This document shows positions 50,457 through 59,710 of a stretch of 64,000 bases of DNA, one piece after another; positions within the stretch are counted from its first letter, which is position 1, and the number at the start of each line of letters is the position of its first letter. The position numbers and the translations under genes were made by a program. Source of the DNA: Nonomuraea typhae (GTDB taxonomy: Bacteria; Actinomycetota; Actinomycetes; Streptosporangiales; Streptosporangiaceae); contig NZ_VRLV01000007.1 in the NCBI RefSeq assembly GCF_009760925.1, positions 124,001 to 188,000 of the forward strand, given 5' to 3'. Below the pieces are notes generated by a model. It saw only the letters and a list, made by a program, of their open reading frames with translations, was not told the DNA's origin and did no database searches.

Positions 50457-52190
50457 ATGACGACCCTCGCTGAGCAGTTTGTCCAGGTTTTGATTCAGGC
50501 CGGTGTGGAACGCGTCTACGGCGTGGTGGGCGACAGCCTCAACCCCGTCGTGGACGCGATCCGCCGCTCCGGGTCCATCGAGTGGGCCCACGTGCGCAAC
50601 GAGGAGGCCGGCGCCTTCGCCGCCGCGGCCGAGGCGCAGGTCACCGGACGGCTGGCCGTCTGCGCGGGCAGCTGCGGGCCCGGCAACACCCATCTGATCC
50701 AGGGGCTGTACGACGCCCAGCGCAGCGGCGTGCCCGTGCTCGCGCTGGCCTCGCACATCCCGAGCACGCACATCGGCACCGGCTACTTCCAGGAGACCCA
50801 CCCGGAGCGGCTGTTCACCGAGTGCAGCGTCTACTGCGAGCCGATCAACTGGCCCGGCCAGATGCCCCGGGTGCTGCGCACCGCGATCCAGCACGCCGTG
50901 GGCCTGAGCGGCGTCGGCGTGGTCGTGCTGCCCGGCGACGTGGCCCACCAGAAGGCCGTTCATCCCGTGGGAGCGCACGACATGCTGGTCCGGCGCGGGA
51001 TCGTGCACCCGCCCGCCGACCAGGTCGCCCAGCTCGCCACCGCGCTCAACGAGGCGGAGCGGGTCATGCTGTTCTGCGGCGCGGGCGTGCGCGCCTCGCA
51101 CGACGAGGTCATGGCGCTGGCCGCCCGGGTGAACTCGCCCGTCGGGCACGCGCTGCGCGGCAAGGAGTGGATCCAGTACGACAACCCGTACGACGTCGGC
51201 ATGAGCGGCCTGCTCGGCTACGGCGCCTGCTACGAGGCCACGCAGGAGGCCGACGTGGTGGTGCTGGTCGGCACGGACTTCCCCTACACCGACTTCCTGC
51301 CGGGCCGCCGCACCGTGCAGATCGACAGCGACGCCTCCGTCTTCGGCCGCCGCACGCCGCTGGACCTGGCCGTCCACGGTGACGTGGCCACGACGCTGCG
51401 GGCCGTACTGCCCCAGGTACGGCAGAAGCACGACCGGCGCTACCTCGACCGGATGCTGCGCGAGCACTGCAAGAAACTGGAGCACGTGGTCGAGGCGTAC
51501 ACCCGCGACATCAAGGACAGGGCGCCCATCCACCCCGAGTACGCCGCGAGCATCCTGGACGAGCTGGCCGCCGACGACGCCGTGTTCACCGTGGACACCG
51601 GCATGTGCAACGTCTGGGCCGCCCGCTACCTCACTCCGAACGGCCGGCGGCGGGTCATCGGCTCGTTCAAGCACGGCTCGATGGCCAACGCGCTGCCGCA
51701 CGCGATCGGCGCCGCGTTCGCCGACCGGAGCCGCCAGGTGATCTCGATGTCCGGCGATGGAGGGCTGGCCATGCTGCTCGGTGAACTGATCACGGTCAAG
51801 CTGCACGACCTGCCGGTCAAGACCGTGGTGTTCAACAACTCCTCGCTCGGCATGGTGAAGCTGGAGATGCTCGTGGACGGCCTGCCCGACTTCGGCACCG
51901 ACCACGAGCAGGTCTCCTACGCGGCCGTGGCGAAGGCGGTGGGCATCCCGTCGATCACGGTGACCAAGCCGGGGGAGATCCGGGACGCGCTGGCCGAGGC
52001 GTTCGCGGCCGACGGCCCCTACCTCGTCGACCTGATCACCGACCCGGACGCGCTGTCGATGCCGCCGAAGGTCTCGGCCGAGCAGATGAAGGGGTTCGCG
52101 CTGGCCGCGGGGAAGATCGTGCTGTCCGGAGGGGTGGGCCGGATGGTGGACATGGCCAGGAGCAACCTCCGAAATGTGAAGGGCATATGA
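50457..52190 (+). CDS. poxB: Pyruvate dehydrogenase (quinone)/pyruvate oxidase, PoxB type
   Basis: A 577-aa thiamin-diphosphate enzyme, probably oxidising pyruvate to acetate and CO2 with electrons passed to the quinone pool. The PYR domain carries the catalytic Glu in HVRNEEAGAFAAAAEA, a central FAD-binding domain follows, and the PP domain shows the ThDP motif SGDGGLAML ... VVFNNSSLGM. The C-terminus (GFALAAGKIVLSG) is the usual membrane-interaction tail. Start uncertain: ATG 50445 is 2 nt after an AAGGCGG, ATG 50457 gives the family-like MTTLAEQF. It is followed by tpx. Confidence 0.92.
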   Translation: MTTLAEQFVQVLIQAGVERVYGVVGDSLNPVVDAIRRSGSIEWAHVRNEEAGAFAAAAEAQVTGRLAVCAGSCGPGNTHLIQGLYDAQRSGVPVLALASHIPSTHIGTGYFQETHPERLFTECSVYCEPINWPGQMPRVLRTAIQHAVGLSGVGVVVLPGDVAHQKAVHPVGAHDMLVRRGIVHPPADQVAQLATALNEAERVMLFCGAGVRASHDEVMALAARVNSPVGHALRGKEWIQYDNPYDVGMSGLLGYGACYEATQEADVVVLVGTDFPYTDFLPGRRTVQIDSDASVFGRRTPLDLAVHGDVATTLRAVLPQVRQKHDRRYLDRMLREHCKKLEHVVEAYTRDIKDRAPIHPEYAASILDELAADDAVFTVDTGMCNVWAARYLTPNGRRRVIGSFKHGSMANALPHAIGAAFADRSRQVISMSGDGGLAMLLGELITVKLHDLPVKTVVFNNSSLGMVKLEMLVDGLPDFGTDHEQVSYAAVAKAVGIPSITVTKPGEIRDALAEAFAADGPYLVDLITDPDALSMPPKVSAEQMKGFALAAGKIVLSGGVGRMVDMARSNLRNVKGI

Positions 52191-52191
52191 T
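52186..52191 (+). promoter_or_regulatory. -10 box TATGAT before tpx
   Basis: TATGAT overlaps the poxB stop codon within GGGCATATGATC, giving a start about 30 nt before the tpx ATG. No good -35 element is seen. Confidence 0.45.
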
Positions 52192-52227
52192 CCCGTGCTT
52201 GGGGAGCACAGCTAACTGGAGGTTCAC

Positions 52228-52725
52228 ATGTCTGAGATCACGTTCAAGGGCAACCCGGTCACGGTCGGCGGCACGTTCCCGCAGCCCGGAGACACCGCGC
52301 CCGGCTTCACACTGGTGGCCAAGGACCTGTCCGACGTCTCGCTGGCCGACTACGGCACGAAGACGAAGGTGCTCAACATCTTCCCGAGCCTGGACACCGG
52401 CGTCTGCGCGGCCTCGGTGCGGCGCTTCAACGAGGTGGCCGCCGAGCACCCGGAGGCGGTCGTGCTGTGCGTCTCGGCCGACCTGCCGTTCGCCCAGGGC
52501 CGCTTCTGCGGCGCCGAGGGGCTGGACAAGGTCGTCACGCTCTCGCTGATGCGCGGCCGTGAGTTCCTGGCCGACTACGGCGTCGCCCAGGAGAGCGGGC
52601 CGCTGGCGGGCCTGGCCGCGCGGGCGGTCGTGGTGCTCGACGGCGACAACAAGGTCGTCTACTCCGAGCTGGTCCCGGAGATCGTGCAGGAGCCCGACTA
52701 CGAGAGCGCGCTGAAGGCTCTCTAG
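52228..52725 (+). CDS. tpx: Thiol peroxidase (atypical 2-Cys peroxiredoxin)
   Basis: A 165-aa Tpx reducing hydrogen peroxide and lipid hydroperoxides in the cytoplasm with thioredoxin. Peroxidatic Cys in SLDTGVCAASVRRFN (C60) and resolving Cys in GRFCGAEG (C94). The usual N-terminal FKGNPVTVGGTFPQPGD is intact. GGAGG lies 6 nt before the ATG. It ends in a shared CTAG with the convergent methyltransferase gene. The proximity to PoxB, which can generate peroxide, is suggestive. Confidence 0.96.
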   Translation: MSEITFKGNPVTVGGTFPQPGDTAPGFTLVAKDLSDVSLADYGTKTKVLNIFPSLDTGVCAASVRRFNEVAAEHPEAVVLCVSADLPFAQGRFCGAEGLDKVVTLSLMRGREFLADYGVAQESGPLAGLAARAVVVLDGDNKVVYSELVPEIVQEPDYESALKAL

Positions 52726-53522
52726 TCCGCGTTCTTGCGGCCCAGGCCGCAGAGGATGAGCGAACGCTCAGGGTGCTCCGGGAAGTCGATGAAGTCGGCT
52801 TCCTCGGGGCGCCACTGGGGCAGCCACACCACCCCCGGCTCGACCATCTCGAACCCGTCGAACAGCGCCTCGATCTCGCTCCTGCTGCGCAGCGTGAGCG
52901 GGCTGGCGGAGTTGCGGTAGACCTCGGTGCCCTTGCTGACCGCGGCCTGGCGGGCGTCGCTGGTGCCGTGGGACAGCGCGATGAAGCTGCCGGGCGCCAG
53001 GGCGTCCCGGAGCGTCGCGATGATCCGGCCGGTGTCGTCGCCGCGGCCGATGAAGTGCAGCACCGCCACCAGCAGCAGCCCGATGGGCCGGTCGAAGTCG
53101 AGGCCCAGCTCGGCGTTCTTGAGGATCTCCTCCGGGTCGCGCAGGTCCCCCCAGACCGCGGTGGTGTCCCGTTCGCTGGCGGTCAGCAGCGCGCGGGCGT
53201 GCACGAGCACGACCGGATCGTTGTCCACGTAGGCGATCCGCGAGCCCGGCGGCGCCACCTCGTGCACGTTGCCGCGGGTGGGCAGGCCGGTGCCGATGTC
53301 GAGGAACTGCGTGATGCCCTGTGCCGCCAGGTACCTCACCGCCCGGCCGAGGAACGCGCGGTTGGCCCGCGCGGCCGCGCGCAACTCGGGTGCGACCCGC
53401 AAGATCTTCTCAGCCGCCGCCCGATCGGCCGGGAAGTTGTCTTTGCCGCCCAGGTAGTAGTCGTACAAGCGGGCGGCGTTGGGCTTCGTCGGATCAAAGC
53501 CCCTTGGTCCCCTCTGGTCCAA
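52722..53522 (-). CDS. SAM-dependent methyltransferase, DUF574 type
   Basis: A 266-aa actinobacterial methyltransferase. The typical opening FDPTKPNAARLYDYYLGGKDNFPADR is spread over residues 9-34, motif I is FLDIGTGLPT, and YVDNDPVVLVHARALL carries the adenosine-binding Asp. Members occur in many copies in Streptosporangiales; substrate unknown. TTG 53522 is the start, with GGGGGAT 7 nt before it on this strand. Convergent with tpx, sharing the CTAG stop. Confidence 0.92.
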   Translation of the reverse strand: MDQRGPRGFDPTKPNAARLYDYYLGGKDNFPADRAAAEKILRVAPELRAAARANRAFLGRAVRYLAAQGITQFLDIGTGLPTRGNVHEVAPPGSRIAYVDNDPVVLVHARALLTASERDTTAVWGDLRDPEEILKNAELGLDFDRPIGLLLVAVLHFIGRGDDTGRIIATLRDALAPGSFIALSHGTSDARQAAVSKGTEVYRNSASPLTLRSRSEIEALFDGFEMVEPGVVWLPQWRPEEADFIDFPEHPERSLILCGLGRKNAD

Positions 53523-53646
53523 CCGGTGATCCCCCGATCACGTTGAGTCGGCCTTTACCGCGAGTCTACGGATTCGGCTCTCGATGCCAAGCAAGATCGA
53601 CCATAACGTCCGTAGGGGGGTCACGGTGCTATAGAACGCCATACGG

Positions 53647-53652
53647 GATACT
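53647..53652 (+). promoter_or_regulatory. -10 box GATACT of the BtuF-like gene
   Basis: GATACT ends 6 nt before the GTG at 53659, a leaderless arrangement. No ribosome binding site is present. Confidence 0.5.
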
Positions 53653-53658
53653 TGACCG

Positions 53659-54417
53659 GTGCCGATCGACGACACCGGAACCCCCTTCGCCGCGCCCGAG
53701 CGCGTGCGGCGCATCGTCTCCCTCGTCCCGTCACTGACCGAGTCGGTCGCCGCCACCGTGCCCGAGGCGCTGACCGGCGCCACCGACTGGTGCACCCACC
53801 CGGCCGGCCTCGACGTCACCCGCGTGCGCGGCACCAAGAACCCCGACCTCGACACGATCACCGGCCTGCGGCCCGACGTGGTGCTGGCCAACTTCGAGGA
53901 GAACCGCGAACCCGACATCCGAGCGCTCCGCGAGGCGGGCATCCCCGTCTGGGTGACGGTGATCAGGACGGTCGAGGAGGCGTTCACCTCGCTGGCCAGG
54001 ATGTTCGAGCAGGCGTGCCGCGTGCCGTCACCCGAATGGCTGGCCGCGGCCGAGGCCGCCTGGAACCTGCCCGAGCCACCCGCCCGCCGGACCGCCGTCG
54101 TGCCCATCTGGCGGCGCCCCTGGATGGTCGCCGGCAGCGGCACCTTCACCGGCGACGTCCTGCGCCGCCTCGGCGTGGACAACCTCTACGAGAACCACCC
54201 CGAGCGCTATCCCAAGATCCCGCTGGACGAGCTGGTCGCCGCCGCGCCCGACCTGGTCGTGCTGCCCGACGAGCCCTACGCCTTCTCGGCCGACGACGGG
54301 CCCGAGTCCTTCCCCGGCCTGCGCTGCGTGCCCGTCAGCGGGCGCCTGCTCACCTGGTACGGTCCGTCGCTGGCGAGCGCGCCCCGACTGCTTTCCGCGG
54401 CGCTGGGCCGTACCTGA
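53659..54417 (+). CDS. Cytosolic BtuF-like (helical-backbone metal receptor) protein
   Basis: A 252-aa protein with the fold of cobalamin/iron-siderophore binding proteins: RIVSLVPSLTESVAA near the start, TDWCTHPAG (about 43-51) and TGLRPDVVLANFEENREPDI, then the C-terminal lobe. There is no signal peptide or lipobox and no transporter beside it, so it likely acts in the cytoplasm, perhaps as a corrinoid or metal carrier; a link to the B12-dependent IcmF 6 kb upstream is possible but speculative. Its last 68 nt overlap the convergent ROK gene. Confidence 0.88.
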   Translation: MPIDDTGTPFAAPERVRRIVSLVPSLTESVAATVPEALTGATDWCTHPAGLDVTRVRGTKNPDLDTITGLRPDVVLANFEENREPDIRALREAGIPVWVTVIRTVEEAFTSLARMFEQACRVPSPEWLAAAEAAWNLPEPPARRTAVVPIWRRPWMVAGSGTFTGDVLRRLGVDNLYENHPERYPKIPLDELVAAAPDLVVLPDEPYAFSADDGPESFPGLRCVPVSGRLLTWYGPSLASAPRLLSAALGRT

Positions 54418-55570
54418 GACTGGGGGCGAGCTCGGGGCCCAGAGCGGCGTCGACCACGTCGGGGGAGAGCACGTGCTCGGTCACGAGCACCGCCGTGCCC
54501 ACGATGCCGGCCCGGTCGCCGAGCGTGCTGGTGACGATGTCGAGGTTGCGGGTGGTGTACGGCAGGCTGCGCCGGTAGACGCTCTCCCGGATGCCGGTCA
54601 GGTAGTGCTCCCCGGTCTCCGCCATGTCCCCGGCCAGCACCAGCACCCCGGGGTTGAGCAGGCTGACCGCCGTCGCCAGCACGATTCCCAAGGTCCGGCC
54701 GGCCTCCTGGGTGAGCGCGATGGCCCCGGGATCGCCCGCCTGCACGAGCCGGACGACGTCCCGGCTGGCGGGCCGGCCGAGCTGCAGCGCGAGGGCGTGC
54801 CCGCTGGCCAGCGAGGCGACGCAGCCGCGCGAGCCGCACGTGCAGACCCGGTGGTCGCCCTCGCGCAGCCGCACGTGGCCGATGTTGCCCGCGGCCGCCT
54901 CCACGCCCCGGTAGACGCGGCCGTCGATGACGATGCCGGCGCCGATGCCGGTGGAGACCTTGACCAGGAGCAGCGAGGAGGTCTCGCGCCAGCGCCACCA
55001 CCATTCGCCCAGCGCCATCGCGTTGGCGTCGTTCTCCACCAGGATCGGTACGTCGAAGCCGGCACCGATGGTCTCGGCGATGGGGAACTCGTCCCAGCCG
55101 GGCATGACGAACGACCTGGCCACCCGGCTCGTGGCCTGGTTCACCGAGGCGGGCAGGTCGAGGCCGATGCCGCAGACCCGGCCGGGGGCCTGGCCGGTGC
55201 GGTCGAGCAGGCGCTGGAATGCCTGCCGTACCCAGGACAGGACGGGCTCGGGGCCGAGGTCGATGCGCATGTCGGTGTGCTCCTCGGCCACGGGGCGGGC
55301 GGCGAGGTCGGTCAGCGCCACGCGGGCGTGCCCGGCGCCGAGGTCGGCCACGAGCACGAAGCGGTTGGTGGCGTCGAGGTCGAGCACCGACGGCGGCCGG
55401 CCGCCCCCGGAGACTCCCACGCCGGACTCGTGGATGTATCCGGCCTCGATCAGGCGGTCCACCCGGTCGGTGATCGTGGAGCGCGACAGGCCGGTGATCT
55501 CGATGAGCTCTTTGCGGGTGCGGCAGGAGCCGCCGCGGATCAGCCGGAGGATCTGCCCTGCCGTCAGCAT
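54350..55570 (-). CDS. ROK-family regulator (NagC-like)
   Basis: A 406-aa protein with an N-terminal winged HTH (TRKELIEITGLSRSTITDRV) and a sugar-kinase-like C-terminal domain: DLGAGHARVALTDL, the catalytic-type ENDANAMALGEWW, the zinc-binding CTCGSRGC and GNIGHVRL. As the last gene of the sugar importer operon it is its likely regulator. GAAGGGATG precedes the ATG, 3 nt after the permease stop. Its final about 20 residues are encoded antisense to the BtuF-like gene. Confidence 0.93.
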   Translation of the reverse strand: MLTAGQILRLIRGGSCRTRKELIEITGLSRSTITDRVDRLIEAGYIHESGVGVSGGGRPPSVLDLDATNRFVLVADLGAGHARVALTDLAARPVAEEHTDMRIDLGPEPVLSWVRQAFQRLLDRTGQAPGRVCGIGLDLPASVNQATSRVARSFVMPGWDEFPIAETIGAGFDVPILVENDANAMALGEWWWRWRETSSLLLVKVSTGIGAGIVIDGRVYRGVEAAAGNIGHVRLREGDHRVCTCGSRGCVASLASGHALALQLGRPASRDVVRLVQAGDPGAIALTQEAGRTLGIVLATAVSLLNPGVLVLAGDMAETGEHYLTGIRESVYRRSLPYTTRNLDIVTSTLGDRAGIVGTAVLVTEHVLSPDVVDAALGPELAPSLRYGPAPRKAVGARSPATDRTR

Positions 55571-55573
55571 GGT

Positions 55574-56425
55574 TCATCCCTTCTCCGCCCCCGCGGTGAG
55601 CCCTTCGGTCAGCAGGCGTTCGCCGGCGAAGAAGACGATCACGATGGGCAATGTCAGAACCACCGATCCCGCCATGAGGACGGTGGTCGGAATCTCGATG
55701 CTGCCCGCCAGCTGCGACAGTCCGAGGGAGACGGTCCATCTCTCCGGCCGCTCGACGAGGAAGAGCAGGGCGAACAGGAACTCGTTCCAGGCGATCATGA
55801 AAGCGTACAGCCCGGTCGCCATGAGCGCGGGCTTGGACAGCGGCAGCACGACCCGCCAGATGGTCGCCAGGCGCGAGCAGCCGTCGATGGCCGCCGCCTC
55901 CTCGACGCTCCGGGGGACGCTCTCGAAGTAGTTGCGCAGCATGTAGACGATGACGGGCACGGTCTGGGCGATGTAGACGAGGACGAGCCCGGCCAGCGAG
56001 CCGCGCAGGCGCAGCATCGAGAACAGCACGAACAAGGGGATGGCCGGCACGATCGCGGGGAAGAGGTAGACGGCCAGGAACAGCGCGTGCACCTGGCGGC
56101 GGCCGAAGAAGCGCAGCCTGGCGACGGCGTAGGCGCCGGGGACGGAGACCATGAGCGTGACGGTCACCGAGGCGGCGGCCACGACCGCGCTGTTGCGCAT
56201 GAAGGTCAGGAAGCCCTGCCGGGTCAGCACGTCGGCGTAGGTGCCCAGGGTCGGCTCGCGCGGCCAGAGCGAGCCCGGCTCCAGGATGAGCTCCTGGATG
56301 TCGCGCACCGACAGCATCACCATGTAGAGGAACGGGAACGCGGTGACCGCGAAGAGCACGGCGATCACCAGCGGCCTCAGCGCCCGTAACAGGGCCCGCT
56401 CGACCCTATCCCTGCTCACGCGCAC
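55574..56425 (-). CDS. Sugar ABC transporter permease, MalG type
   Basis: A 283-aa permease with an Arg-rich start, six helices and the EAA loop VEEAAAIDGCSRLATIWRVV at about 180-199. The GTG at 56425 overlaps the previous permease by 20 nt. No ATPase gene is nearby. Confidence 0.94.
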   Translation of the reverse strand: MRVSRDRVERALLRALRPLVIAVLFAVTAFPFLYMVMLSVRDIQELILEPGSLWPREPTLGTYADVLTRQGFLTFMRNSAVVAAASVTVTLMVSVPGAYAVARLRFFGRRQVHALFLAVYLFPAIVPAIPLFVLFSMLRLRGSLAGLVLVYIAQTVPVIVYMLRNYFESVPRSVEEAAAIDGCSRLATIWRVVLPLSKPALMATGLYAFMIAWNEFLFALLFLVERPERWTVSLGLSQLAGSIEIPTTVLMAGSVVLTLPIVIVFFAGERLLTEGLTAGAEKG

Positions 56426-57311
56426 CCCCGAAGAAGCGCAGGTAGACCACGACGAAGACGGCGAGCACCGCGGCCAGCACGAGGGCCTGCGCGGCGGCGG
56501 CGCCGAGGTCGTCGCGGGCGGTCAGGAAGGTGTAGACCCGCACGGAGATCACCTCGGTGCCGGCGCCGCCGCCGGTCAGCAGGTAGACGTCGTCGAACTT
56601 GGTGAAGGTGAAGACGAACCGCAGCACCGACAGCAGCGCGATGACCCGCCAGAGCTGGGGCAGGATCACGTACCTGAAGCGCTGGGAGGGGGTGGCGCCG
56701 TCGACCACGGCCGCCTCGTCCAGTTCCCTGGGCAGGGCCTGCAGACGGGCCAGGAGGAACAAGAAGGCGAAGGGGAAGTACCGCCACGCCTCGAAGGCGA
56801 TCACGGTCAGCAGCGCCACCGGGACCTCGAGGCCCAGGAAGGTCCCGCGGGCCTGTGACAGGAAGGCGATGGGCTCGGGCAGCCAGGTGTTCACGATCCC
56901 GTACTGCGGGTTGAGCATCACCTCCCACAGGAAGGCCACGGCGACCACCGGCGCGACGTACGGCACCAGTACGGCGGCGCGCACCAGCGTCCGCCCGGGG
57001 AACCTGCCGCGCAGCGCCAGCGCCGCCACCAGCCCGATCCCGATGGATAAGGCGGTCCCGGCCACCGTGTACACCAGCGTGGTGGCCAGCGACGCCCAGA
57101 AGCCGGGCTCGGTCAGCACGTAGGCGAAGTTCTCCAGCGTGTAGCGGCCGAAGACGCCGACGCGCCGGATGTTGATCAGCCGGACGTTCTGGAAGGCCAG
57201 CATGACCGCCCACGCCAGCGGCGCCACCACGACCACCAGCGTGATCACCAGGGTCGGCGTGATCAGCGCCAGCCCGGCACGGCCCTCCTGCCTGCGGAGT
57301 GTGACGCTCAT
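56406..57311 (-). CDS. Sugar ABC transporter permease, MalF type
   Basis: A 301-aa permease. The EAA loop is LDEAAVVDGATPSQRFRYVI at about residues 198-217. ATG 57311 overlaps the binding-protein stop by 4 nt; a longer frame exists upstream but it is a shadow of the binding-protein gene. Confidence 0.95.
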   Translation of the reverse strand: MSVTLRRQEGRAGLALITPTLVITLVVVVAPLAWAVMLAFQNVRLINIRRVGVFGRYTLENFAYVLTEPGFWASLATTLVYTVAGTALSIGIGLVAALALRGRFPGRTLVRAAVLVPYVAPVVAVAFLWEVMLNPQYGIVNTWLPEPIAFLSQARGTFLGLEVPVALLTVIAFEAWRYFPFAFLFLLARLQALPRELDEAAVVDGATPSQRFRYVILPQLWRVIALLSVLRFVFTFTKFDDVYLLTGGGAGTEVISVRVYTFLTARDDLGAAAAQALVLAAVLAVFVVVYLRFFGGAREQG

Positions 57312-58666
57312 CTGCGGAGCCCGCGCTTGATGGTCTCGACGTCGGCCTTGGCCCGGTCCGCGGCCTCCTGCGGGGACAGGCCGCCCGCGACCAGGATGCT
57401 GAGCGCCTTGGGCACCGGCAGCTCGCCCATCATGGCGCCGGCGAGCTTGCCCTGGCCCTGCGGGATGCCCCAGCGGGCGAAGGAGTCGGGGCTCTGCCGC
57501 AGCGCCTTCAGCGTGGCCGCCGGGTAGATCGCGCTCAGCGGCTTCTTGATGTCCACTCCGGCGGGCAGTTTGTCCCATGCCGGTCCGTACGTGGTGCGGG
57601 TGGGGAACTTGCCCTCCGGCGCCATGCCCAGCCAGCGGTCGTAGCCGTCGGTCATCATGAAGTTCACGAACCGGGCGGCCGGTTCGGTGGCGGCGCCCCG
57701 GGGGATCGCCCAGGAGACGATCTCGCCGTACTGCGCCGGCGCCCTGCCGTCTGGCCCCTTGAGCGCGGTCACGATGCCGGTGTTCTTCGCCAGCCACTCC
57801 TTGTCGGCCCGGCATTCGGCGCAGGACGGCAGCACGTCGGCACGCAGCCCGGCCAGCTCGTCGAGGATGAACGACGACCAGATCGTCATGGCCGCCTTGC
57901 CGGCGAAGTAGGTGGCGCGGGTGGAGTCGACATCCTGCTCGCCCTTGACCGAGTAGCGCGCGGCCAGCGTGGCGTAGAACTCGAACGCCCGAACGCAGTT
58001 GTGGTAGGCGAGCGTGATGGCCCCGGAGGCGTCGATCAGCTCACAGTCGTTGGCCAGCGCCACGTGCTCGAAGCTCTGGGCGGTGAAGGCGTCCTTGGCC
58101 GCGTCGGCCAGCGTGATCCCGGCGACCTGCGGACCGTGCAGCTTGGCGGCGGCGGCCAGCAGCCGCTCATAGGTGTCCGGCGGCTGGAGCCCGGCCCGCT
58201 GGAACAGGTCCTTGCGGTAGAGGATCAGCTGGGCCCAGCCGTCGCTCGGCACCGCCAGCAGCGTGCCGCCCGCGGTGTTGAGCTGGAGCGAGCGGGCGGA
58301 GAAGGTGTCGCGCCCGAGCATGTCCACGATCCGGCCGGGCGTCTCGGTGTCGAGCAGCTCGTCGGCCTCCATCTCGCGCACGGCCGCCAGCGGCAGCGCC
58401 CCGATCACGTCGGGCAGGTCGTCGGCGGCGGCCGCGGCGATCAGGGTCTGGCTGAACTGGTCCTCGGCCACCGGCACGAGCTTCACGCTGATCCCGGTCG
58501 CCTCGGTGAACTCGGCGGCGAGCCTGGTCTGCACGGCCATCCGGTCCGGGAGGTTCTCCTCGGTCCAGACGGTGATCTCGTTGGGCGGCGCGGGCTGCCC
58601 GCCGTCCCCGCAGGCCGCCGTGACCAGTACGGCGACGCTGAGGACGGCGGTGACCTTTCCTGGCAT
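57308..58666 (-). CDS. Sugar ABC transporter substrate-binding lipoprotein
   Basis: A 452-aa binding lipoprotein, lipobox LVTAACG (Cys at about 19), then the SBP_bac_1 body beginning EITVWTEENLPDRM. A CAEC pair near the centre (PSCAECRADKEWL) is unusual in this family and could form a disulfide. First gene of the importer/ROK operon; 75 nt upstream of it lies the end of the sugar isomerase gene on the same strand, possibly co-transcribed. Confidence 0.94.
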   Translation of the reverse strand: MPGKVTAVLSVAVLVTAACGDGGQPAPPNEITVWTEENLPDRMAVQTRLAAEFTEATGISVKLVPVAEDQFSQTLIAAAAADDLPDVIGALPLAAVREMEADELLDTETPGRIVDMLGRDTFSARSLQLNTAGGTLLAVPSDGWAQLILYRKDLFQRAGLQPPDTYERLLAAAAKLHGPQVAGITLADAAKDAFTAQSFEHVALANDCELIDASGAITLAYHNCVRAFEFYATLAARYSVKGEQDVDSTRATYFAGKAAMTIWSSFILDELAGLRADVLPSCAECRADKEWLAKNTGIVTALKGPDGRAPAQYGEIVSWAIPRGAATEPAARFVNFMMTDGYDRWLGMAPEGKFPTRTTYGPAWDKLPAGVDIKKPLSAIYPAATLKALRQSPDSFARWGIPQGQGKLAGAMMGELPVPKALSILVAGGLSPQEAADRAKADVETIKRGLRR

Positions 58667-58741
58667 GGCACGCTCCTCGGTCTGCAGCCCGGTGCTCCGA
58701 GCAACCCGACCACCAGGCGCCGGTTCGACGATGGACCGCCT

Positions 58742-59629
58742 TTACCCCGGGATCAGCGGCCGCAACGTGTCGTGGGCGATTACGAGGCCGGTCCGCACCT
58801 TCTCGGCGCTCCCACTCCAGACCGGGTCCTCGTGCTCCACTGATACCACCCCGTCGTACCCGCCTTCCTGTAGCGCGTCAATGATGGCGGTCCAGGCGAT
58901 TTGCCCACGTCCGGGGACCCGATAGCGGTACCACCCCTTCTCTCCGGAGATTGGGCCATAAAAGCTGAATCGGTTGATCTGTCCCGGCAGGATCTCGACG
59001 TCCTTGGCCTGCACGTGCGCGATGTGCGAGATGTACGGCCGCGCCGCCGCCACCGGATCGATCCCCAGCGCCACCAGATGGGACGGGTCGTAGTTCAGCT
59101 TGAGCCCGAGGCCGAACATCCACTCCCAGAGCTCCGGCGAGTAGGCCAGGTTGCCCGGATAGCCGTCGGGATGCCAGCTCTTCATGAGGCAGTTCTCGAT
59201 GACGAGCTCGACCCCGTGCCGCCGGGCGTGCTCGACCAGCGGGCCGAAGACGTCCTCGGCCTTCTTGAGGTTGTCGCGCACGCTCAGCCCGGGGTCGCGG
59301 CCGATGAAGGTGCCGACGCTCGGGCCGCCGAGTTCGGCGGCGGCCTCGACGCACCGCCGTACGTGGGCGTTCACCTGCGGCCCTTCGGATGGGTGCAGGT
59401 TGTTCGCGTAATAGGCGATCGAGGAAAGGGTGAGTCCGGTCTCCGCGAAGATTTTCCTGACCCGTTCGCTCTCCGCGGTGTTGAAACGGTCGGCTCTGAT
59501 GTGATTCCGGGCGTCTGGTGACGGCCAGGCGGCCACTTCGAGAGCCTGGAAGCCCTGGTCGGCGGCCCAGTGTGCAATGTCGGAAAGGTGGCTTTCCGGA
59601 AGACACGCGGTCAGCAAACCCAATTTCAT
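58742..59629 (-). CDS. Sugar phosphate isomerase/epimerase-like TIM-barrel protein
   Basis: A 295-aa AP-endonuclease-2/xylose-isomerase-like barrel. It begins KLGLLTACLPESHLSDIAHW and shows likely metal ligands in LVIENCLMKSW (E), NYDPSHLVALG (D/H) and GVVSVEHEDPVW (E/H). It probably isomerises or epimerises a sugar, or eliminates from a 3-keto-glycoside, in the cytoplasm. GGAGG precedes the ATG, and a good promoter (59666-59694) lies upstream. It diverges from the MDR dehydrogenase and probably belongs to the same pathway. Confidence 0.92.
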   Translation of the reverse strand: MKLGLLTACLPESHLSDIAHWAADQGFQALEVAAWPSPDARNHIRADRFNTAESERVRKIFAETGLTLSSIAYYANNLHPSEGPQVNAHVRRCVEAAAELGGPSVGTFIGRDPGLSVRDNLKKAEDVFGPLVEHARRHGVELVIENCLMKSWHPDGYPGNLAYSPELWEWMFGLGLKLNYDPSHLVALGIDPVAAARPYISHIAHVQAKDVEILPGQINRFSFYGPISGEKGWYRYRVPGRGQIAWTAIIDALQEGGYDGVVSVEHEDPVWSGSAEKVRTGLVIAHDTLRPLIPG

Positions 59630-59665
59630 CGGCTACCTCCGACAGAAGACGTAGACTTGTGAGTG

Positions 59666-59694
59666 TTTATGGCGCAAGTTCCGCGTGCAATCAA
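59666..59694 (-). promoter_or_regulatory. Promoter of the isomerase/importer transcript
   Basis: Minus strand: TTGATT (59694-59689), 17-nt spacer, CATAAA (59671-59666), about 37 nt before the ATG at 59629. Confidence 0.6.
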
Positions 59695-59710
59695 GCTCTA
59701 ACTCGCAGAC

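Noticed and set aside
47148..51905. A 1585-codon open frame on the minus strand opposite icmF and poxB
   Set aside because: It is antisense to two convincingly conserved genes and has low-complexity His/Asp/Gly/Val-rich composition; long antisense frames arise from strong G/C third-position bias.
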